The position numbers were made by a program, and so were the translations under genes. Source: Legionellales bacterium (lineage in GTDB: Bacteria; Pseudomonadota; Gammaproteobacteria; Berkiellales; Berkiellaceae). Taken from it: a stretch of DNA of 64,000 bases. This document shows positions 35,210-46,131 of this stretch, piece after piece; the stretch's first letter is position 1, and every line of letters begins with the position of its first letter. The stretch covers positions 240,216 to 304,215 of the forward strand of contig PANA01000005.1 of NCBI GenBank assembly GCA_002708265.1, read 5' to 3'. The notes under the pieces were generated by a model. That model was given only the letters and a program-made list of their open reading frames with translations. It did no database searches and had not been told where the DNA came from.

Positions 35210-36913
35210 TTAAGACTCATCACCAGGAGTGATGTGCTTCTTAAGTAAATCACCAAGCGTAGCACCACCAACTGACGCCCCATCTTCTGTTTGGGTGTGT
35301 CGTGTGTAGTTACGAAGTACTGCTTGTTCTTCTTCTTCCTCTTTCGCTTTGATGGACAACATGATTGAACGCGTTTTGCGGTCAACTGCCACAAACTTCG
35401 CTTCAATTTCTTGACCAACATCAAGATGAGTACGTGCATCATCAACACGCTCAAGAGAGATATCAGAAGCTTTAAGAACCCCTTCAACACCTTCAGCCAA
35501 CTCTAACGTTGCGCCTTTAGCATCTACTTCAATGATCTTACCAGTAACAACAGAACCCTTTGGATTCTCTGCTAACCAGTTAGAGTATGGATCAGCATTC
35601 ATTTGCTTGATACCTAGTGAAATACGCTCGCGCTCAGGGTCGATAGATAAGACGATTGCCTCAACTTCATCACCTTTCTTGTAATCACGAACAGCATCTT
35701 CACCAGACTCATTCCAAGCGATATCAGATAGGTGAACTAAACCGTCGATATCCCCTTCAAGACCGATGAATACACCGAAGTCGGTGATAGACTTAATCTT
35801 ACCAATGATTTTATCGCCTTTGTTGTATCTGTCAGCGAAAGCAGCCCATGGGCTATCTTTGCACTGCTTAAGACCCAACGAAATACGACGACGCTCTTCA
35901 TCGATATCGAGAACCATTACTTCAACCATTTCACCTGATTGAACAACTCGAGATGGGTGAATGTTTCGGTTTGTCCAGTCCATTTCAGAAACGTGAACAA
36001 GACCTTCAATGCCTTCTTCGATTTCAACAAAGCAACCGTAGTCAGCAATGCTGGTTACTTTACCAGTCACGCGTGAGTTTTCTGGGTAACGTTGAGCAAC
36101 ACCAACCCATGGATCATCGCCTAGCTGCTTAAGACCTAGAGAAACTCGCATACGTTCTTTGTCAAAACGTAAAACCTTAACAGAAATTTCTTCACCAACT
36201 GTTAATGCTTCAGATGGATGCTTAACCCGCTTCCAAGCGATATCGGTGATATGTAAAAGACCATCAACGCCACCCAAGTCAATGAAGGCACCGTAGTCGG
36301 TAAGATTCTTAACAGCCCCAGTGACCACTTGACCTTCTTGCAAGTTGGACAATAGAGACTCTCTTTCAGCAGAGTTTTCTGTTTCAACTACTTGACGTCT
36401 AGATACAACAACGTTATTACGTTTTTGGTCTAGCTTGATCACTTTAAATTCTAGTGGCTTGTTCTCAAGATGAGAAGTATCCCGTACAGGGCGTACATCA
36501 ATAAGTGAGCCCGGTAGGAAAGCACGAATACCATTGATATCTACTGTAAAACCACCTTTGACTTTACCGTAAATAATACCGATAACAGGTTTGCTATCTT
36601 GGAAAGCGGTGTCCAATTCATGCCATACTTCTTGTCGCTTCGCGCGGATACGAGATAGGCGGGTTTCTCCCCAACCATCTTCCACTGCTTCTAGAGCAAC
36701 AGGAACTGAGTCCCCAACTGCTACTTCAAGAGCCCCTTCTGGGTCTTGAAATTCTTCTATTCGAACATAACCTTCTGATTTGAGGGGGGTGTCAATCGTA
36801 ACCAAACCCGTTTCTTCGTTGATAGCTAATACTTTACCTTCGAAGATAGAACCTGGACGCATGTCGATTTGTGACAAGCTTTCCTCAAATAGTTGTGCAA
36901 AAGTTTCTGCCAT
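35210..36913 (-). CDS. rpsA: 30S ribosomal protein S1
   Basis: The 567-residue protein with six S1 RNA-binding domains brings mRNA to the small subunit. The domains can be followed by repeats of GxVxxIxDYGxFV and RISLGLKQ. The length is normal. It lies downstream of cmk, the usual order. A small ihfB gene normally follows in gammaproteobacteria; none is present here. Confidence 0.98.
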   Translation of the reverse strand: MAETFAQLFEESLSQIDMRPGSIFEGKVLAINEETGLVTIDTPLKSEGYVRIEEFQDPEGALEVAVGDSVPVALEAVEDGWGETRLSRIRAKRQEVWHELDTAFQDSKPVIGIIYGKVKGGFTVDINGIRAFLPGSLIDVRPVRDTSHLENKPLEFKVIKLDQKRNNVVVSRRQVVETENSAERESLLSNLQEGQVVTGAVKNLTDYGAFIDLGGVDGLLHITDIAWKRVKHPSEALTVGEEISVKVLRFDKERMRVSLGLKQLGDDPWVGVAQRYPENSRVTGKVTSIADYGCFVEIEEGIEGLVHVSEMDWTNRNIHPSRVVQSGEMVEVMVLDIDEERRRISLGLKQCKDSPWAAFADRYNKGDKIIGKIKSITDFGVFIGLEGDIDGLVHLSDIAWNESGEDAVRDYKKGDEVEAIVLSIDPERERISLGIKQMNADPYSNWLAENPKGSVVTGKIIEVDAKGATLELAEGVEGVLKASDISLERVDDARTHLDVGQEIEAKFVAVDRKTRSIMLSIKAKEEEEEQAVLRNYTRHTQTEDGASVGGATLGDLLKKHITPGDES

Positions 36914-36994
36914 AATTAAGTCATTCCTAGGTCACTTATGTGACCGCGTGTAAGTAAAACTTACACTGTTTGTTAAGGTTAAACACCGTGGCAA

Positions 36995-37675
36995 CTATGC
37001 CACACCGAATGTTTGAGCAACCAAGTCCCAGATACGATCTACAACTTGTTGAGCGCTCATATTAGTTGTATCTACAACCAATGCATCTTCAGCAGGTTTC
37101 AAAGGACTCGCAGAACGGTTTTTATCCCGCAAATCACGAGCCTCGATCTCCACCAAAAGGCTCTCAAGATTAGCATCCAAACCAGCCGCATGCAACTGAT
37201 TCAAGCGCCTTTGCGCACGGGCTATTGGGCTTGCTTCAAGATAAATCTTAAGCGCTGCATCGGGAAAAATAACCGTTCCCATATCTCGGCCATCCGCCAC
37301 TAAACCTGGCGCCTTCATAAAGTCACGCTGCTTGTCGATAAGTGCTTGACGTACCGGCGAATATTGCGCAACTTGAGATGCCGCATTTCCGCATATTTCA
37401 GTCCGAATCGCTGTGGTTATCTCTTTTTCCCCTAAAAACACATGTGTGCTCTCTTGCCCTATTGCAGAAGCAAAATGAATAGGCATAACCAGTGCATGTT
37501 CAACCAAACGCTCTATGTCATCTAGCTTAATTCCTGATTCTTGTGCAGAAAAGGCTAAAACGCGGTATAAAGCGCCACTATCTAAGAAATGCCAACCAAG
37601 CTTTTCTGCTAGGCGATTGGCCAAAGTGCCTTTTCCGGAGCCACTTGGCCCGTCAATAGTGATTACAGGGATCAT
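36995..37675 (-). CDS. cmk: Cytidylate kinase
   Basis: Cmk phosphorylates CMP and dCMP. The P-loop GPSGSGKGTLA is at residues 9-19, and VADGRDMGTVIFPDA and ARAQRRLNQL hold substrate-binding Arg residues. The length, 226 residues, is normal. An AAGGAGG site precedes the ATG. It sits between aroA and rpsA on the same strand. Confidence 0.97.
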   Translation of the reverse strand: MIPVITIDGPSGSGKGTLANRLAEKLGWHFLDSGALYRVLAFSAQESGIKLDDIERLVEHALVMPIHFASAIGQESTHVFLGEKEITTAIRTEICGNAASQVAQYSPVRQALIDKQRDFMKAPGLVADGRDMGTVIFPDAALKIYLEASPIARAQRRLNQLHAAGLDANLESLLVEIEARDLRDKNRSASPLKPAEDALVVDTTNMSAQQVVDRIWDLVAQTFGVA

Positions 37676-37693
37676 TAAAGCTACCTCCTTATA

Positions 37694-38980
37694 CTACTTC
37701 TTTGACAGGGTACTTAGATGCGATAAGAATTCTGGATAGGAAATATCAATCACAGAGACATCATCTAAACTGACACCCTTTTCAGTCGCAAGGCCTGCAA
37801 TTAAAAATGCCATTGCAATACGATGATCACCGTAACTCAACATCTGTCCACCAACAAACCCACCGCCATGAATAATAAGTGTGTCCTTGTTTAACTCAAC
37901 AGAAACCCCACCTTTTCCAAGGTTTTGAACAATAGCATCCAAGCGATTAGACTCTTTATGTCTTAACTCTGCTAAGCCTCTAAAAATAGAGGTTCCCTGG
38001 GCAAAAGCAGCCATAACGCTTAACGCCGGAAACTCATCAATTAAAGACACTGCTTCATCTGCCTTCAGCTCAATACTTTTGAGCGGTTCAGAGGGGTAAT
38101 AAATATGAACATCTCCCGCAGGCTCGCAGACATTATTATCTGAATGAATTTCAATCACAGCACCCATTTTTTTCATCACAGAAAAAACATGTGTGCGAGA
38201 AGGATTTAAACTAACCGCCTGACAGATAATGTGGCTACCTGGAATAATACTGGCTGCCAAACACCAAAAAACACATGATGAGAGATCTCCAGGAATCGTA
38301 AAATTAACCGCTTTTAACTCAGTAGTTGGGGGCAGCGCGACATGGTGAGGAGAGTATTTAATTGGCGCCCCAAAAACTTCAAGCAAACGTTCTGTATGAT
38401 CACGAGAAGCAGTGCTGACACTTAATGACAACGACTTGCCCGCACATAACGCCGCTAAAATTAGCGCTGATTTTACTTGAGCACTTGGTGAATCTAAATC
38501 AAAATCGCCTGATTTTATTGAACCAGGTTCGATAACAACTGGCATTTTGCCATTGGCAGTTTTAACATTTGCCCCTAATGCATTTAATGGATCTGCCACA
38601 CGTTGCTGCGGCCTTTGCATTAATGAGGCATCTCCAATAAGCTCGCTAGTAAAAGACTGTGCGGCCAAAACCCCTGTTATTAATCGAGCACATGTCCCAG
38701 CATTACAACAATCTAGTTGCACTACAGGGGGGGATAGGCTCTTAAGTCCTTTGCCACTAACCGTTAGAACATTCTCATTTGTCAGATGTAATTGAACCGC
38801 TAAGTGACTAAGAACGGATAGTGTTGCGAGTGTGTCTTCACTCTTTAAAAAATTGTGGAATGTACTTTGACCAAAAGCTAATGCACCAAGAATGGCACAA
38901 CGATGAGATATAGATTTATCACCCGGCATTGACAGCTGCCCTGTAAGGGCAGCTGACTGCTCAACTTTTAATGGCCTCAT
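37694..38980 (-). CDS. aroA: 3-phosphoshikimate 1-carboxyvinyltransferase (EPSP synthase), class II-like
   Basis: AroA joins shikimate-3-phosphate and phosphoenolpyruvate in aromatic amino acid synthesis. The 428 residues include [38 protein letters not shown], and [15 protein letters not shown] with LRHKESNRL. The wording PGDKSISHR and GDxSS resembles the class II enzymes of Bacillus and Agrobacterium more than the E. coli class I form. The start overlaps the gyrA stop by four bases (ATGA), so translation may be coupled. cmk follows closely. Confidence 0.95.
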   Translation of the reverse strand: MRPLKVEQSAALTGQLSMPGDKSISHRCAILGALAFGQSTFHNFLKSEDTLATLSVLSHLAVQLHLTNENVLTVSGKGLKSLSPPVVQLDCCNAGTCARLITGVLAAQSFTSELIGDASLMQRPQQRVADPLNALGANVKTANGKMPVVIEPGSIKSGDFDLDSPSAQVKSALILAALCAGKSLSLSVSTASRDHTERLLEVFGAPIKYSPHHVALPPTTELKAVNFTIPGDLSSCVFWCLAASIIPGSHIICQAVSLNPSRTHVFSVMKKMGAVIEIHSDNNVCEPAGDVHIYYPSEPLKSIELKADEAVSLIDEFPALSVMAAFAQGTSIFRGLAELRHKESNRLDAIVQNLGKGGVSVELNKDTLIIHGGGFVGGQMLSYGDHRIAMAFLIAGLATEKGVSLDDVSVIDISYPEFLSHLSTLSKK

Positions 38981-41562
38981 GAAGACTCTTCGGTATCTTC
39001 CACAGACTCAGTAGTTTCATCCTCTTGGAGCTCACTGATTCGTTGTAAGCCCACAAGTCTTTCTTTTTCACAAAGATTAATTAACCGAACCCCTTGGGTG
39101 TTTCTACCTACCAAGGAAATATCTTGAGCTGGAATACGAACCAGAGTGCCCATATCTGTAATGAGGATCACATCATCAGCAGCCTCAACACTGACGGCAC
39201 CTACAACTGAACCATTTCGATCCGTTGTCTGTATCGCGATGACACCCTGTCCACCCCGCCCTTTCACTGGGAACTCACTCAATAATGTTCGTTTACCAAA
39301 ACCATTTTCAGTTGCTGTTAGAATAGAGACGTCGTCAGTTTCAGGACGAACAATTAAAGAGATCACATGTTGCGTATCTCCCATCCTAATTCCTCTCACC
39401 CCACGTGCATTTCTCCCCATGCAACGCACAGTATTTTCATTGAAACGAGCTACTTTACCAGCATTACTGAATAAAAGAATGTCGCTTTGGCCTTCAGTCA
39501 AGGAAGCTCCAACTAGACTGTCATCAGAATCCAAGTCGATAGCGATAATTCCACTTGAACGTGGGCGTGAAAAGTCTGTCAAAGAAACCTTTTTAACCGT
39601 TCCTTTAGTTGTTGCCATAATCACAAACTTGCCATCAGTTACCCCAAGACGCAACGGCAAAATTGCGCTGATGTTTTCACCCTCTTCAAGGGGTAGCAAA
39701 TTGACAATCGGGCGCCCTCTGGAGGTACGAGAGCCTAAAGGTAACTGATAGACTTTCAGCCAGTACACTTTACCCGCACTAGAGAAGCAGAGAATTGTAT
39801 CGTGTGTGCTGGCGACTAAAATCTGATCGATAAGGTCTTCATCTTTCATAGATGTTGCCGACTTTCCTCGACCACCTCGACGCTGAGCTTGATAGGCATC
39901 TACTGGTTGGGCTTTGACATACCCTTCTTTAGACAGCGTCACAACCCTGTCTTCTTCTGAAATCAAGTCTTCACGAGACAAATCATGTGCCGCAGCAGTG
40001 ATTTCAGTTCGTCGCTCATCAGAAAATTCAGATTTAATTTCGACCAGCTCATCGGTAATAACTCGCATGAGTCGCTCTGGATTTTCTAAAATATCAATTA
40101 AATCTTTTATCTTTTGAATAATAGCTTCGTACTCTTCTAAGATCTTATCTTTCTCAAGCGCTGTTAATCGATGTAATTTAAGGTCAAGAATAGCTTGCGC
40201 TTGTGTTTCAGATAAACGGTACCCTTGGCCTTGCATCCCAATGTCTTTTGAAAGTCCTTCAGGCCGTGAAATTTCTGCACCTGATCGCGAAAGCATTTGA
40301 GCAACAACACCTGGAGCCCATAGGGTCGCCTGGAGGCGTTCCCTAGCTTCAGCAGGATTCGCTGACTCCTTAATTTTCTGAATAACCGGATCGATATTAA
40401 CCAGTGCAATACCTAGCCCTTCCAAAACATGTGCCCTGTCGCGCGCTTTCTTTAGCTCATAGACGGTTCGACGGTTGACAACAACGCGTCGGTGACGGAC
40501 AAACGCTTGCAGAATTTGTTTTAAATTCATCAACTGCGGACGCCCATCATTCAAAGCAACCATGTTAATACCAGTCACTGACTGCAGTTGAGTGTACGTG
40601 TAAAGATTATTTAACACGACCTCAGGCATTTCACCTCGTTTGAGCTCAATAACAATCCGTATTCCGTCTTTATCCGACTCGTCTCGAAGGCCTGAAATAC
40701 CTTCAAGCTTCTTGTCTTTTACCAACTCAGCAATTTTTTCAATTAAACGTGCTTTATTTACCTGATAAGGCAGCTCATTAACAATAATGGCTTGTTTTGA
40801 AGAGTTCTTGTCTTCTTCAATTTCAGTGCGGGCACGAACATAAACACGGCCTCGACCAGTTCGGTAGGCATCCATGATACCTGCCCGACCACTGATAATA
40901 CCGGCTGTCGGAAAATCAGGACCCGGTATGTGTTGCATTAAGTCATCAATAGTCAAATCAGGATCTGCAATCAACGCAATTGTGGCATCGATTACCTCAC
41001 CTAAGTTATGAGTAGGAATGTTGGTTGCCATACCGACCGCAATACCACTAGCCCCATTGACGAGTAGATTAGGTATACGTGTCGGCATGACAGCCGGCAT
41101 GAATTCGCTCTCATCATAATTGGGCACAAAGTCCACAGTCTCTTTATCTAAATCCGCCATAATAGAATGCGATATTTTCGCTAAACGAATCTCGGTGTAT
41201 CGCATGGCCGCGGCAGAGTCACCGTCAATAGAACCAAAGTTACCCTGTCCATCAACTAGCATGTAACGCATTGAGAACGGCTGTGCTAGACGAACAATTG
41301 TGTCATATACAGCGACATCCCCATGAGGGTGATATTTACCGATTACGTCCCCTACGATACGGGCTGATTTTTTGTATCCTTTGTTCCAGTCATTACCGAT
41401 CTCATGCATTGAATATAAAACACGTCGGTGAACCGGCTTTAAACCATCTCGAACGTCGGGTAAAGCACGACCGACGATGACGCTCATGGCATAATCCATA
41501 TAGGACTGCTTTAGCTCGTCCTCGATATTAACTGGTAAGACTTCTTTGGCAACTTCGCTCAT
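38977..41562 (-). CDS. gyrA: DNA gyrase subunit A
   Basis: GyrA cuts and rejoins DNA in the type II topoisomerase that adds negative supercoils. The 861 residues are full length. The N-terminus [20 protein letters not shown] is conserved, the catalytic Tyr is in [12 protein letters not shown], and the C-terminal beta-pinwheel carries the GyrA box QRRGGRGK. Residue 83 is Val ([10 protein letters not shown]) where E. coli has Ser, while Asp87 is kept. The stop overlaps the aroA start. It is divergent from ubiG. Confidence 0.98.
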   Translation of the reverse strand: MSEVAKEVLPVNIEDELKQSYMDYAMSVIVGRALPDVRDGLKPVHRRVLYSMHEIGNDWNKGYKKSARIVGDVIGKYHPHGDVAVYDTIVRLAQPFSMRYMLVDGQGNFGSIDGDSAAAMRYTEIRLAKISHSIMADLDKETVDFVPNYDESEFMPAVMPTRIPNLLVNGASGIAVGMATNIPTHNLGEVIDATIALIADPDLTIDDLMQHIPGPDFPTAGIISGRAGIMDAYRTGRGRVYVRARTEIEEDKNSSKQAIIVNELPYQVNKARLIEKIAELVKDKKLEGISGLRDESDKDGIRIVIELKRGEMPEVVLNNLYTYTQLQSVTGINMVALNDGRPQLMNLKQILQAFVRHRRVVVNRRTVYELKKARDRAHVLEGLGIALVNIDPVIQKIKESANPAEARERLQATLWAPGVVAQMLSRSGAEISRPEGLSKDIGMQGQGYRLSETQAQAILDLKLHRLTALEKDKILEEYEAIIQKIKDLIDILENPERLMRVITDELVEIKSEFSDERRTEITAAAHDLSREDLISEEDRVVTLSKEGYVKAQPVDAYQAQRRGGRGKSATSMKDEDLIDQILVASTHDTILCFSSAGKVYWLKVYQLPLGSRTSRGRPIVNLLPLEEGENISAILPLRLGVTDGKFVIMATTKGTVKKVSLTDFSRPRSSGIIAIDLDSDDSLVGASLTEGQSDILLFSNAGKVARFNENTVRCMGRNARGVRGIRMGDTQHVISLIVRPETDDVSILTATENGFGKRTLLSEFPVKGRGGQGVIAIQTTDRNGSVVGAVSVEAADDVILITDMGTLVRIPAQDISLVGRNTQGVRLINLCEKERLVGLQRISELQEDETTESVEDTEESS

Positions 41563-41687
41563 CAGGAATTCCTATATAAGTTGGCATGCTTACATTGATG
41601 ACATTTTGTCAATCACGTTAAGCGTGACACTGTCGCATCATATTACCATAATGGGGCTTAAAACTCATGTCACATAGGAGTATCTGA

Positions 41688-42389
41688 ATGAATGTTGACC
41701 CGGAAGAAGTCAAAAAATTCGATGACATGGCAGCGCATTGGTGGAATCCAGATGGTGACTGCAAACCACTGCATGATTTGAACCCAACACGACTGGATTT
41801 TATTTTGCAACGTGTTGATTTACAGGGAAAAGCTGTTTTGGATGTCGGTTGTGGTGGCGGTATTCTCACTGAATCTCTAAGCAAGTTCAGCGACTATGCT
41901 GTAGGATTAGATGCCAGTGGCGCTGCTATTGACGTCGCCAAGGCGCATGCTCAAACTCGAGGCTTAAGCATAGACTACCAAGTAGGTTTGTTAGAAGACT
42001 ATGCACAAACTATGGTCCCGCGCTTTGACGTGGTGACATGTTTAGAATTAATTGAGCATGTGCCTAGCCCTGAAAAGCTGCTCCAAGACTGTGCTAAGGT
42101 ACTAAAAGTTGGTGGTGATTTATTCATTTCCACTTTAAACAGGACCCCTAAAAGCTTTATGGCTGCCATACTAGGCGCTGAATACGTCTTGAAGATGCTA
42201 CCTAAAGGGACGCATGAGTATAGGAAGTTTATTCGCCCATCAGAGCTTGAAAAGTGGGCCAGCACATGTGGATTTCGGATGATCTCTATGAGTGGCCTTG
42301 ATTATAACCCCTTTACTCGAAGAGCCAAGTTGGTTCGCGACGTAAAGGTCAATTACATAGTTCATTTACAGAAAGTAGCGAGTTCATGA
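41688..42389 (+). CDS. ubiG: Ubiquinone biosynthesis O-methyltransferase
   Basis: UbiG does both O-methylations of ubiquinone synthesis. The 233 residues have AHWWNPDGDCKPLHDLNPTR at the start, the SAM-binding VLDVGCGGGILTE, and FDVVTCLELIEHVPSP, all typical. The end overlaps the HAD phosphatase start by four bases, so it is the first gene of an operon. Confidence 0.97.
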   Translation: MNVDPEEVKKFDDMAAHWWNPDGDCKPLHDLNPTRLDFILQRVDLQGKAVLDVGCGGGILTESLSKFSDYAVGLDASGAAIDVAKAHAQTRGLSIDYQVGLLEDYAQTMVPRFDVVTCLELIEHVPSPEKLLQDCAKVLKVGGDLFISTLNRTPKSFMAAILGAEYVLKMLPKGTHEYRKFIRPSELEKWASTCGFRMISMSGLDYNPFTRRAKLVRDVKVNYIVHLQKVASS

Positions 42390-43075
42390 AAACGGAATTC
42401 TCAGGCATCTTATTTGATTTAGACGGCACCTTATTAGATACCGCACTGGACTTTGTTCCCGCTGTAAACGAAGTTAGGCTGCAAATGGGTCTATTCCCTC
42501 TTGAGCTCACTGACATTCGTCCGCATGTCTCCCATGGGGCAAAACGCCTGGTTAAAGAGTGCTTGCTAGTCTCTGAACAGCAATCAAAGTTTGAATCGGT
42601 ATTAAATGCATTATTAGATGCGTATGAGCGTTCTCTGGCTTCGCATGCTCGATTATTTGAAGGCATGGATCGACTACTAGAGCGATGTGAATATTGGGGA
42701 CTGCCTTGGGGAGTAGTAACAAACAAACCCAAGCGGTTCACTGAGCCCTTACTCAATGCACTAGGGCTTGAAACTAAGGCTCAATGTATAGTGAGCGGGG
42801 ATACGCTGTTACAGAAAAAGCCAGACCCTGCCCCACTTGCCTTTGCTTGCCATCAAATGCAAATCGAGCCTGGTAAAACTTTGTATGTTGGCGATGCTGA
42901 AAGAGATATACAGGCGGGAAAAAGCGCTGGTATGCCTACAGCTGTAGCTTTATTTGGATACCTGAGTAGCAACGATCAGCCTTCCCTTTGGAAGGCTGAT
43001 TACGAATTACACAAAGCTGAAGATTTGTTCTCGATATTGGACCCGGTGCAGGATAAAAAAAGTGAAACCATTTAG
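42386..43075 (+). CDS. mupP: HAD phosphatase of the MupP/Gph group
   Basis: The 229 residues have LFDLDGTLLDTA (nucleophile Asp), VVTNKPKRF, the Lys in KKPDPAPL and YVGDAERDIQAGK. Both phosphoglycolate phosphatase and MupP, the N-acetylmuramate-6-phosphate phosphatase of peptidoglycan recycling, fit. I favour MupP because in Pseudomonas that gene lies between ubiG and yciK, as here apart from the squalene genes inserted between. It overlaps ubiG by four bases. Confidence 0.85.
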   Translation: MKTEFSGILFDLDGTLLDTALDFVPAVNEVRLQMGLFPLELTDIRPHVSHGAKRLVKECLLVSEQQSKFESVLNALLDAYERSLASHARLFEGMDRLLERCEYWGLPWGVVTNKPKRFTEPLLNALGLETKAQCIVSGDTLLQKKPDPAPLAFACHQMQIEPGKTLYVGDAERDIQAGKSAGMPTAVALFGYLSSNDQPSLWKADYELHKAEDLFSILDPVQDKKSETI

Positions 43076-43955
43076 TTTGAGTGATCAAGAAAGTCTTTGG
43101 GACCTTGCGACAACACACTATGAAAACTTTCCAGTCAGCCCTCGCTTTTTTTCTTCTAAAAGGCGGCAAGCACTTAAGGCAATTTACGCCTTTGCCCGAA
43201 CAGCGGATGACATTGCTGATGATGCCTCTATCCCTCAAAATGAACGACTGTTCAACTTAAGAAAGTTCAAACAAGCACTAAGTTATGTTGAGGGCAGTAC
43301 AAATGACTCTCCTTCGCCCTTCTTTACAACTCTAAAAAAGATATGTCTTGAGCATCAACTTCCCATTTCTGCTTTTTACGATTTGCTCAGTGCTTTTGAG
43401 CAAGATGTTATCAAGAGCACCTATCAAGATATTGATGAGGTGATTGATTACTGTCAACGAAGTGCCTGCCCGGTTGGGGCGCTAGTGTTAGCACTTTACA
43501 AAGAACAAAAACATACTCATGCCTCTGAAAGTGTGTGCATTGCATTACAGCTCATAAACTTTGCACAAGACATAGATAGTGACTTAAAAGATAGAAACCG
43601 CTGCTACATTCCTTTATGTGACCTAGCTGCTGCCAATCTAACGCTTAACACAATGCTTCAAGCACCACATTCATTACAACAGCAAGCTATAGCACCGCTG
43701 CTTGAAAAGGCTCAGTTGCTTCTAATTGAAGGGCAATCTTTAGCAAATATTAAACCATTTACTCTCCGGCTTTACTGCCGGTGTGTTATAGAAAGTGCTG
43801 CAATACTTCTGGATAAACTCGCCAGACGTACTTGCTTTAATGAGCGGCCTATATTAACGAAACTAGACCGGTGCGTCGTTCTCATTAGAGCTCTAACCGG
43901 CGTTTCCAAGTTGCGTTCCTCTCAGCGTTTTGTTCAACAAACGGAGTCCACCTAA
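43062..43955 (+). CDS. hpnC: Hydroxysqualene synthase HpnC
   Basis: HpnC turns presqualene diphosphate into hydroxysqualene in the three-step bacterial squalene route. The 297 residues have the squalene/phytoene synthase Asp-rich motif FARTADDIADD and the second NFAQDIDSDLKDRNRCYIP. The start is a GTG at 43062 with AGGA eight bases upstream, inside the end of the phosphatase gene. hpnD follows directly, and the first genes of the operon are ubiG and the phosphatase. HpnC and HpnD are told apart by similarity and order only. Confidence 0.92.
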   Translation: MKPFSLSDQESLWDLATTHYENFPVSPRFFSSKRRQALKAIYAFARTADDIADDASIPQNERLFNLRKFKQALSYVEGSTNDSPSPFFTTLKKICLEHQLPISAFYDLLSAFEQDVIKSTYQDIDEVIDYCQRSACPVGALVLALYKEQKHTHASESVCIALQLINFAQDIDSDLKDRNRCYIPLCDLAAANLTLNTMLQAPHSLQQQAIAPLLEKAQLLLIEGQSLANIKPFTLRLYCRCVIESAAILLDKLARRTCFNERPILTKLDRCVVLIRALTGVSKLRSSQRFVQQTEST

Positions 43956-44842
43956 TGAATCCTAATCTTTATTGCGAAGAAGTTCTTAAAAAGAGTGGCT
44001 CTAATTTTTCATCTGTGTTTCGTTTTCTCTCACCTGATAAGCGCCAAGCATTAACTGCCGTCTACGCCTTTTGCAAATCCGTCGATGATATTGCCGATAC
44101 CGTGTCTGAAGTATCGATTGCTGAGAAAAAACTAACGTGGTGGCAACACGAAATCGATCGCCTATTCCGAGGGATGCCAGAGCACCCAATTACAAAAGCC
44201 CTTCTAGGCCCAATCAAACAGTTCGACTTAAAGCAAGTTTGGTTTATGTCACTAATTGAAGGAATGTTATGGGATGTTCATCAAGTACCGATTCAAACTT
44301 TAGAAGATTTAGAAGCCTATACATACCGTGTTGCCTCAGTTGTTGGTTTTATGAGCGCTAAGATTTTCGGCGCTAGAACGGATAACACGCTTGAGTTCGC
44401 CACCTACCTTGGGAGAGCTTTTCAGTGGGTGAATATGATTAGGGACATTGGTGAGGATGTAAGAGAAGGAAGGATATACTTTCCAAGGGCCCTATATGAA
44501 TCTCATGGCGTCACAGAGACCATGTTAAGACTCGGTCAGAACACCCCTCAGATAAGATCTTTTCTAGCCACAGAAGCAAAGCGTGCTCGACAGTACTATG
44601 CGAAAGCTTTATCATTCTTGAGCTCAGCAGAACGGAAGGCTCAGCGCCCTAGCCTTGTAATGGCTGCCATATATTTTGATTTACTAGACACACTTGAAGA
44701 TTCTCAGTTTGACGTGATGGATCGCAAGATAAATCTAACCAGCTCACGTAAGTTTATAACCGCATGGAAAGTAATAATAAAAGAAATGATTCCCTTCAGC
44801 GGCCAACGGTCATCATCATCGGTGGCGGTTGGGCAGGATTAA
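43955..44842 (+). CDS. hpnD: Presqualene diphosphate synthase HpnD
   Basis: HpnD condenses two farnesyl diphosphates to presqualene diphosphate. The 295 residues have VYAFCKSVDDIADTV and a second Asp motif MIRDIGEDVREGRIYFP, with RARQYYAKAL near the end. GGAG eight bases upstream supports the ATG, which overlaps the hpnC stop by one base. Confidence 0.93.
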   Translation: MNPNLYCEEVLKKSGSNFSSVFRFLSPDKRQALTAVYAFCKSVDDIADTVSEVSIAEKKLTWWQHEIDRLFRGMPEHPITKALLGPIKQFDLKQVWFMSLIEGMLWDVHQVPIQTLEDLEAYTYRVASVVGFMSAKIFGARTDNTLEFATYLGRAFQWVNMIRDIGEDVREGRIYFPRALYESHGVTETMLRLGQNTPQIRSFLATEAKRARQYYAKALSFLSSAERKAQRPSLVMAAIYFDLLDTLEDSQFDVMDRKINLTSSRKFITAWKVIIKEMIPFSGQRSSSSVAVGQD

Positions 44843-46131
44843 CTGCTGCTACTGAAGCGACACTTGCTGGTTATCAAGTCACCCTATTTGAAGCGGCCCC
44901 TCAGTGGGGAGGAAGAGCCCGCGCTTGTGAATTCAATGGCATAACGGTTGATAATGGCCAACATCTGTTTATGGGGGCTTATCATCATTGTTTTGAAATG
45001 ATGAAAAAAATTGGTCTAAAAGTCGAAGATTTTTTTGAGAGCCAACCATTTGACATTACTATCATCGGTGATGAGGTCCTTCAACTCAAAGCAAGTCGGA
45101 ACTTAACTGCTCCTTGGCATTTATTTGTTGGTGGTCTATTTGCTAAAGGTCTATCTTTTTCTGAGAAAAATGCTTTTTATCGTCTAATTAAGCAGCTTAA
45201 AAGACCATCCGAAGATTGCCCCGCAGATATATGGTTATTATCCTTAGGACAAACCGAGTCCTTGATTGAAAGATTTTGGTCCCCTTTATGTTTAGGGGCA
45301 CTCACAACACCTGTTTCAAACGCCAGTGCTTTTTTATTATATGAAGTTCTGCATCAGGTATTTTTTACACAGGCGAGAAACAGCGATTGGTATTTTCCTA
45401 CGCAGACGTTAGATCGCATTTTCCCCTTACCGGCTGTTAAGTGGCTGGCAACAAAAGGGGCTCACCTTCACCTAAAAAGTCGCGTCTCAAAGATACTGCT
45501 AAAAGAAAATAAAGCAATTGGTGTCGAAATAGGTGGCCAGTCCTTTCATGCCGATTATGTTATCTTAGCAACAGCACCGCGAGCTGCTAAGAAAATTTTT
45601 GAAACTTCTGACCTTGATTCTCTTGCTCTTATGATTGATCAGATCAAGAGTGAGCCTATTTCAACTTTATATTTGCAGTTCCCTCCAACCGCGACAATTG
45701 GTCAACCCATGCTGGGATTTTCTGACCCTATTCTTCAATGGGTATTTGATCGAGGCATTACGCATGGGACACCAGGATTACTTGCCGTTGTAACCTCTAG
45801 CTTTGATGCTATTGGAGAGATTGGAACAGCAGAGTTTAGCCAAGCTATTGTTTCTCGACTAACCGCTTACTTCCCATATTTAGGCTCCAACCAGCCAATA
45901 ACTAAGTGGATTCGTGATCGTCACGGGGCAATTTCAGCTACCCCTGGTTGTCAAGAATACCGCCCTAGAAACCGCACTTACGTCCCTGGCTTATGGCTGG
46001 CCGGCGATTATTGCCATACGCCTTACCCTTCTACAATAGAAGGTGCCATGATGAGTGGACAGCAGTGTATAAAATCAATTAAAAAAATGAGAAATTCTGT
46101 TCAACAAGGAGTTATTACCCTTGAAATCTAA
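44764..46131 (+). CDS. hpnE: Hydroxysqualene dehydroxylase HpnE
   Basis: HpnE reduces hydroxysqualene to squalene with FAD. The 455 residues start with the FAD-binding VIIIGGGWAGLTAATEA near residue 16, and the C-terminal FAD contact is GLWLAGDYCHTPYPSTIEGA. The only suitable start, ATG at 44764, is 79 bases inside the end of hpnD, an unusually long overlap. There is no squalene-hopene cyclase gene in this window. yciK follows, overlapping by 11 bases. Confidence 0.92.
   Translation: MESNNKRNDSLQRPTVIIIGGGWAGLTAATEATLAGYQVTLFEAAPQWGGRARACEFNGITVDNGQHLFMGAYHHCFEMMKKIGLKVEDFFESQPFDITIIGDEVLQLKASRNLTAPWHLFVGGLFAKGLSFSEKNAFYRLIKQLKRPSEDCPADIWLLSLGQTESLIERFWSPLCLGALTTPVSNASAFLLYEVLHQVFFTQARNSDWYFPTQTLDRIFPLPAVKWLATKGAHLHLKSRVSKILLKENKAIGVEIGGQSFHADYVILATAPRAAKKIFETSDLDSLALMIDQIKSEPISTLYLQFPPTATIGQPMLGFSDPILQWVFDRGITHGTPGLLAVVTSSFDAIGEIGTAEFSQAIVSRLTAYFPYLGSNQPITKWIRDRHGAISATPGCQEYRPRNRTYVPGLWLAGDYCHTPYPSTIEGAMMSGQQCIKSIKKMRNSVQQGVITLEI

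Noticed and set aside
37694-38980. AroA fused to another aromatic enzyme
   Set aside because: The product is 428 residues, a single-domain EPSP synthase with no tyrA/pheA part.
39146-39748. 200-residue plus-strand frame inside gyrA
   Set aside because: It is opposite conserved GyrA beta-pinwheel coding and has no known motif.
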